64,000 bases of DNA from Candidatus Yanofskybacteria bacterium CG10_big_fil_rev_8_21_14_0_10_36_16 (GTDB taxonomy: Bacteria; Patescibacteria; Paceibacteria; 2-02-FULL-40-12; IGHO2-01-FULL-4-A). Below, piece by piece: positions 61,233 to 64,000 of the stretch (positions are counted from its first letter, which is position 1; each line of letters opens with the position of its first letter). The notes beneath the pieces were generated by a model, which saw only the letters and a list, made by a program, of their open reading frames with translations, made no database searches and was not told where the DNA came from. The translations under genes and the position numbers were made by a program. The stretch covers positions 82,587 to 146,586 of the forward strand of contig PCXQ01000005.1 in assembly GCA_002794035.1 (NCBI GenBank), written 5' to 3'.

Positions 61233-62364
61233 AGCTCTTATAATAATCAAGAGCTTCTAATCCCGGCAGTTTTTCTCCAGCCAGAAATGATAGCATAGCA
61301 CCACCACCCGTTGAAACATAGCTATATTTATCCAATAAACCAAGCTTATTAACAGCAGTTATGGTATCCCCTCCTCCTATTATTGAATCCGCACCAGATT
61401 CTGCAATTGCTTTTGCAACAATGTTAGTACCATGAGAAAATTTTTCAACTTCAGCAAAACCAAGAGGCCCGTTCCAGATGACCATTTTTGAAGATTTTAT
61501 AATGTCAGAAAATTTCTGCGCACTCTTTGGACCAAGATCAGCTATAAACCCGCCCTCTCCAACATCCTCTACTTCCGAAGTCATTACTTCTTTTTCTCCC
61601 TTTTTGTCATACCCAATAAGTACATCTTCGGGTAGTATTATTTTTTCACTTTTTACTTCAACTTTTACCTTATTGTCCACCACAGATGCGCCTATATCAA
61701 TACCCAGAATTTGAAGAAAAAAATTATTGGCCAATGCTCCCCCTACAAGAATTTTTTCTGATTTTTCAAAAAAATTATTTATCACAGGAAGTTTAGTAGA
61801 AATCTTGGCACCGCCAAGAACTAAAGTCTTGCCTTCAGCGGGCTCGCTTAAAGCACGCCCAAGATTCTTAATCTCCTTTTCTATCAACAATCCTCCATAT
61901 GATGGCAAAAATTCTGTTATTGCCGATACTGATGCATGCTCGCGATGGCATACAGCAAAAGCATTATTTACGTACAAATCAAAACCACTTGCTAACTTCT
62001 CGGCAAAATCCTTGCTGTTTTCTTTTTCGCCGAGGTTTTGACGAAGGTTATCAGCCAAAACCAATCCGCCAATTACAGGATGTTCATCTCCAAGTAAAGA
62101 ATTGAGGGGCAAGAATTTTATTTCATGTTTTAAAACATCACCAATCTGACTGACAATTGATTCAAATGAATCAATGGACGATATGTGCGCACACATAACA
62201 ACGTTGGCGCCATTTTCAATCAAATAATCAACCATGGGCTTTTGAGATTCGATTCTGAAACTTTCTAATATTTTACCGCTTACAACAGGCACATCGAAAT
62301 CAACGCGCAACAATACCTTTTTGCCGTTTAAATCGTTTTTATTTAAAGCATTTATTGTTTTCAT
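61231..62364 (-). CDS. pgk: Phosphoglycerate kinase
   Basis: A 377-residue glycolytic enzyme: LLRVDFDVPVVSGK at the N-terminus, REHASVSAI, LVLGGAKISTKL and the nucleotide-binding GGGDTITAVNKLG. It forms ATP from 1,3-bisphosphoglycerate. Next to tpiA and galT it forms a carbohydrate-metabolism group. Confidence 0.95.
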   Translation of the reverse strand: MKTINALNKNDLNGKKVLLRVDFDVPVVSGKILESFRIESQKPMVDYLIENGANVVMCAHISSIDSFESIVSQIGDVLKHEIKFLPLNSLLGDEHPVIGGLVLADNLRQNLGEKENSKDFAEKLASGFDLYVNNAFAVCHREHASVSAITEFLPSYGGLLIEKEIKNLGRALSEPAEGKTLVLGGAKISTKLPVINNFFEKSEKILVGGALANNFFLQILGIDIGASVVDNKVKVEVKSEKIILPEDVLIGYDKKGEKEVMTSEVEDVGEGGFIADLGPKSAQKFSDIIKSSKMVIWNGPLGFAEVEKFSHGTNIVAKAIAESGADSIIGGGDTITAVNKLGLLDKYSYVSTGGGAMLSFLAGEKLPGLEALDYYKS

Positions 62365-62514
62365 TATCCAAAAGTTAAACTGCTTGTTTAAAATTTATAA
62401 TTTATAATTTTTATTAAATTTTCATTTATAAAAATTAAAAAGGCACTCCGTGAATTTGTGAATTAAGAATTAAAAATTATATGAAAATTTTAAAATTTAA
62501 AAATTAAAAGTTTA

Positions 62515-63273
62515 TTATCCAAGATTTGACACTATCTCCAACATATCGGCAAATTCCTTATTTCTAAGACTTGCACCGCCAACAGCAGCACCATCAATTT
62601 CTGAATGCTTAACAAAACTTTCTATATTGTCCCTATTAACGCTACCACCATATATTGTTTTATAATTATCAGGCTCAAGACCATAAACAGAGAATAGATA
62701 ATTTTTTATTATACCTAATGCAGCAAGGGCGTTTTCGGGCGTATCAGCTTTAGCATTTTTATTTGTGCTAATTGCCCACACTGGCTCATATCCCAAAATA
62801 ACTTTTCTAACTTCACTTACGGTAAAGTCCGGCAATCCGGTAGCCAGTTGTTCTTCCAAAACAGTTTCTCTTTCATCATTTTTATCTTTTTCACCAACGA
62901 GCATAATTGGAGTCATGTCAGAGTTTAAAACTGCTTTTACTTTTTTTGATATTACATTGTTTCCCTCACCTATTAAGTATCTCCTTTCTGAATGGCCAAT
63001 CAAAACATATTCAACACCCAAATTTTTAAGCATATCGGGAGTTATTTCTCCAGTAAAAGGACCCGAGCTGTCCCAAAAAGAATCCTGAGCACCAAGCCTC
63101 ATACTGCTTTTGATTTGGGAAAGCCTTTCAAGATAAACAAAAGGTGCACAAACGACTAAATCAACGCTGTTTTTAACTTTTTCATAAGATTCAGAAACCG
63201 ATCTAAAAAGATCCTCCGCCTCTTTAACATTAGTAGGATTGGCTTTCCAGTTTGCAATAATAAGTTTTTTCAT
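62515..63273 (-). CDS. tpiA: Triosephosphate isomerase
   Basis: A 252-residue TIM barrel: IANWKANPT (Lys), LIGHSERRYL (His) and VILGYEPVWAIST (Glu), then YGGSVN and GAAVGGASL in the phosphate loop. The 150-base gap to pgk is AT-rich with no visible gene. Confidence 0.95.
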   Translation of the reverse strand: MKKLIIANWKANPTNVKEAEDLFRSVSESYEKVKNSVDLVVCAPFVYLERLSQIKSSMRLGAQDSFWDSSGPFTGEITPDMLKNLGVEYVLIGHSERRYLIGEGNNVISKKVKAVLNSDMTPIMLVGEKDKNDERETVLEEQLATGLPDFTVSEVRKVILGYEPVWAISTNKNAKADTPENALAALGIIKNYLFSVYGLEPDNYKTIYGGSVNRDNIESFVKHSEIDGAAVGGASLRNKEFADMLEIVSNLG

Positions 63274-63320
63274 ATTTTTCGGCTTGTTGTCTATGAATTA
63301 CAGACAACAAACAATTAGTT

Positions 63321-64000
63321 TTAAATCTCAGTTTCCCTAAACAGTTTAGCAGCTTCATCCGGATCAATGGCATTAATATAAACACCGCTTCCAATTTCAA
63401 ACCCTCCTACAAACTCTACCTTGGGCATTATTTCTATGTGCCAAGTATAATAATCATCGAACTTATCACTCTTATCATAAACAGGGGCAGAATGAATGAA
63501 AAAATTATAATCAGGATATTTTAACGCTTTACTCATTTTTCCCAAAACAGTGCTAACAGCTCTTCCTAAATCCGGCAATTTTGAATCATCAGTCTTCCAA
63601 AAATGAGACGTACTATCCTTGGGGAAAATCCTTATTTCATAAGGGACCCTAGAAACAAATGGGCAAAACGCTACAAAATCTTCATTTTCATATATTATTC
63701 TTTTTGCCTCTGATATTTCCCACTCTATCATCTTATCATAAGGCTTCTGGCTGTTTTTAACAAAATAGTCTTCAGCATCTCTTAAACTATTTTGAGCGGA
63801 AAGGGGTATAACAGAAGTAGAAATTATCTGTGAATGAGGATGAAAAAGCGTCCCTCCAGCTTTGATACCATAATTTGTAAAAACAAGTATATATTTGCTG
63901 CTGGTATTATCTACTACGTGATGGAACCTGTCCCTATACACGCCGAACACCTCTGCCATCTCATCCGAATTATAATCTGCCAAAACTTTATCGTGATTTC
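63321..64000 (-). CDS. galT: Galactose-1-phosphate uridylyltransferase-like, 5' end beyond the window
   Basis: The C-terminal 226 residues are visible. GTLFHPHSQIIST carries the HPHxQ-like catalytic His motif of the HIT/GalT superfamily; FFIHSAPVYD and WHIEIMPKVEF are the second-half metal and substrate motifs. The frame is open to the window edge (HDKVLADYNSDEM), so an internal start at 63983 is not the true one. It may transfer UMP or AMP between hexose-1-phosphates. Confidence 0.85.
   Translation of the reverse strand, partial: NHDKVLADYNSDEMAEVFGVYRDRFHHVVDNTSSKYILVFTNYGIKAGGTLFHPHSQIISTSVIPLSAQNSLRDAEDYFVKNSQKPYDKMIEWEISEAKRIIYENEDFVAFCPFVSRVPYEIRIFPKDSTSHFWKTDDSKLPDLGRAVSTVLGKMSKALKYPDYNFFIHSAPVYDKSDKFDDYYTWHIEIMPKVEFVGGFEIGSGVYINAIDPDEAAKLFRETEI

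Noticed and set aside
1..64000. CRISPR array
   Set aside because: No regularly spaced direct repeats with unique spacers and no cas-like gene were seen; the repeats found are tandem, dispersed or paired.
1..64000. Recoding of TGA as Gly or Trp
   Set aside because: Conserved proteins contain no in-frame TGA, several genes end in TGA, and RF2 is encoded.

Overview
The window looks like a chromosomal segment of a low-G+C ultra-small bacterium of the Patescibacteria (candidate phyla radiation), most like the Parcubacteria. The grounds are gene content: ObgE without its C-terminal extension, a short PilB without its N-terminal domain, pseudopilins fused to LVIVD-like propellers, TrmB-type regulators, DUF5667-like and TPM/LemA surface genes, stand-alone GIY-YIG and four-helix-bundle genes, and many tiny zinc-ribbon membrane proteins. 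Stop codons behave as in code 11, with no sign of TGA recoding. This placement is inference; no rRNA gene is present.

Layout. 0-4 kb: a small accessory region with a membrane protein (a family often mislabelled LigA), a 2.8 kb insertion carrying a Cyc2-like porin-cytochrome and a TrmB regulator, a duplicated gene tail, and a cupin. 4-21 kb: a long minus-strand run devoted to copper and thiol/redox chemistry in the envelope: Met/His-rich protein, CopB-type ATPase, Cys-rich membrane proteins, DUF411 protein, ferric-reductase-like flavoprotein, cupredoxin, MacAB-like ABC exporter, C39-like protease, CcdA and two thioredoxin-like proteins. 21-26 kb: an XRE regulator with its membrane partner, a single-module NRPS (adenylation, carrier, condensation) and a sortase. 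26-29 kb: ObgE and a DEAD-box helicase. 29-33.7 kb: a CsoR-controlled copper operon (CsoR, CopA, HMA-SafE fusion, cupredoxin), followed by a truncated permease. 34-48 kb: mostly housekeeping genes (tRNA-Gln, TypA, FtsEX, release factor 2, site-2 protease, L28, tRNA-Pro, phosphate transporter, NUDIX, RNase P RNA). 48.8-54.6 kb: a type IV pilus operon interrupted by a four-helix-bundle gene. 54.8-60.4 kb: TPM/LemA genes, then a Pro/Thr-repeat surface protein with an LPETS sorting signal beside its sortase. 60.6-64 kb: RNase HI, PGK, TIM and the end of GalT.

Strongest leads. (1) A 139-151 base leader occurs three times (120-258, 4039-4189 on minus, 20983-21128 on minus), each time ending exactly in the start codon of an unrelated gene. 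It has complementary ends, a conserved MNPHTH/MNSHTH mini-ORF and an internal GTGGGR that could compete for the same pairing arm, with compensatory changes between copies: a candidate RNA switch. (2) A Cyc2-like iron-oxidation-type outer-membrane protein sits in a presumably outer-membrane-less lineage, inside a 2826 bp unit bounded by a 117 bp duplication. (3) A GIY-YIG nuclease gene lies between 109 bp direct repeats that include the 3' end of tRNA-Pro. (4) An NRPS module is present in a lineage that almost never carries them. All functional statements rest on reading motifs in the sequence; no database search was run.
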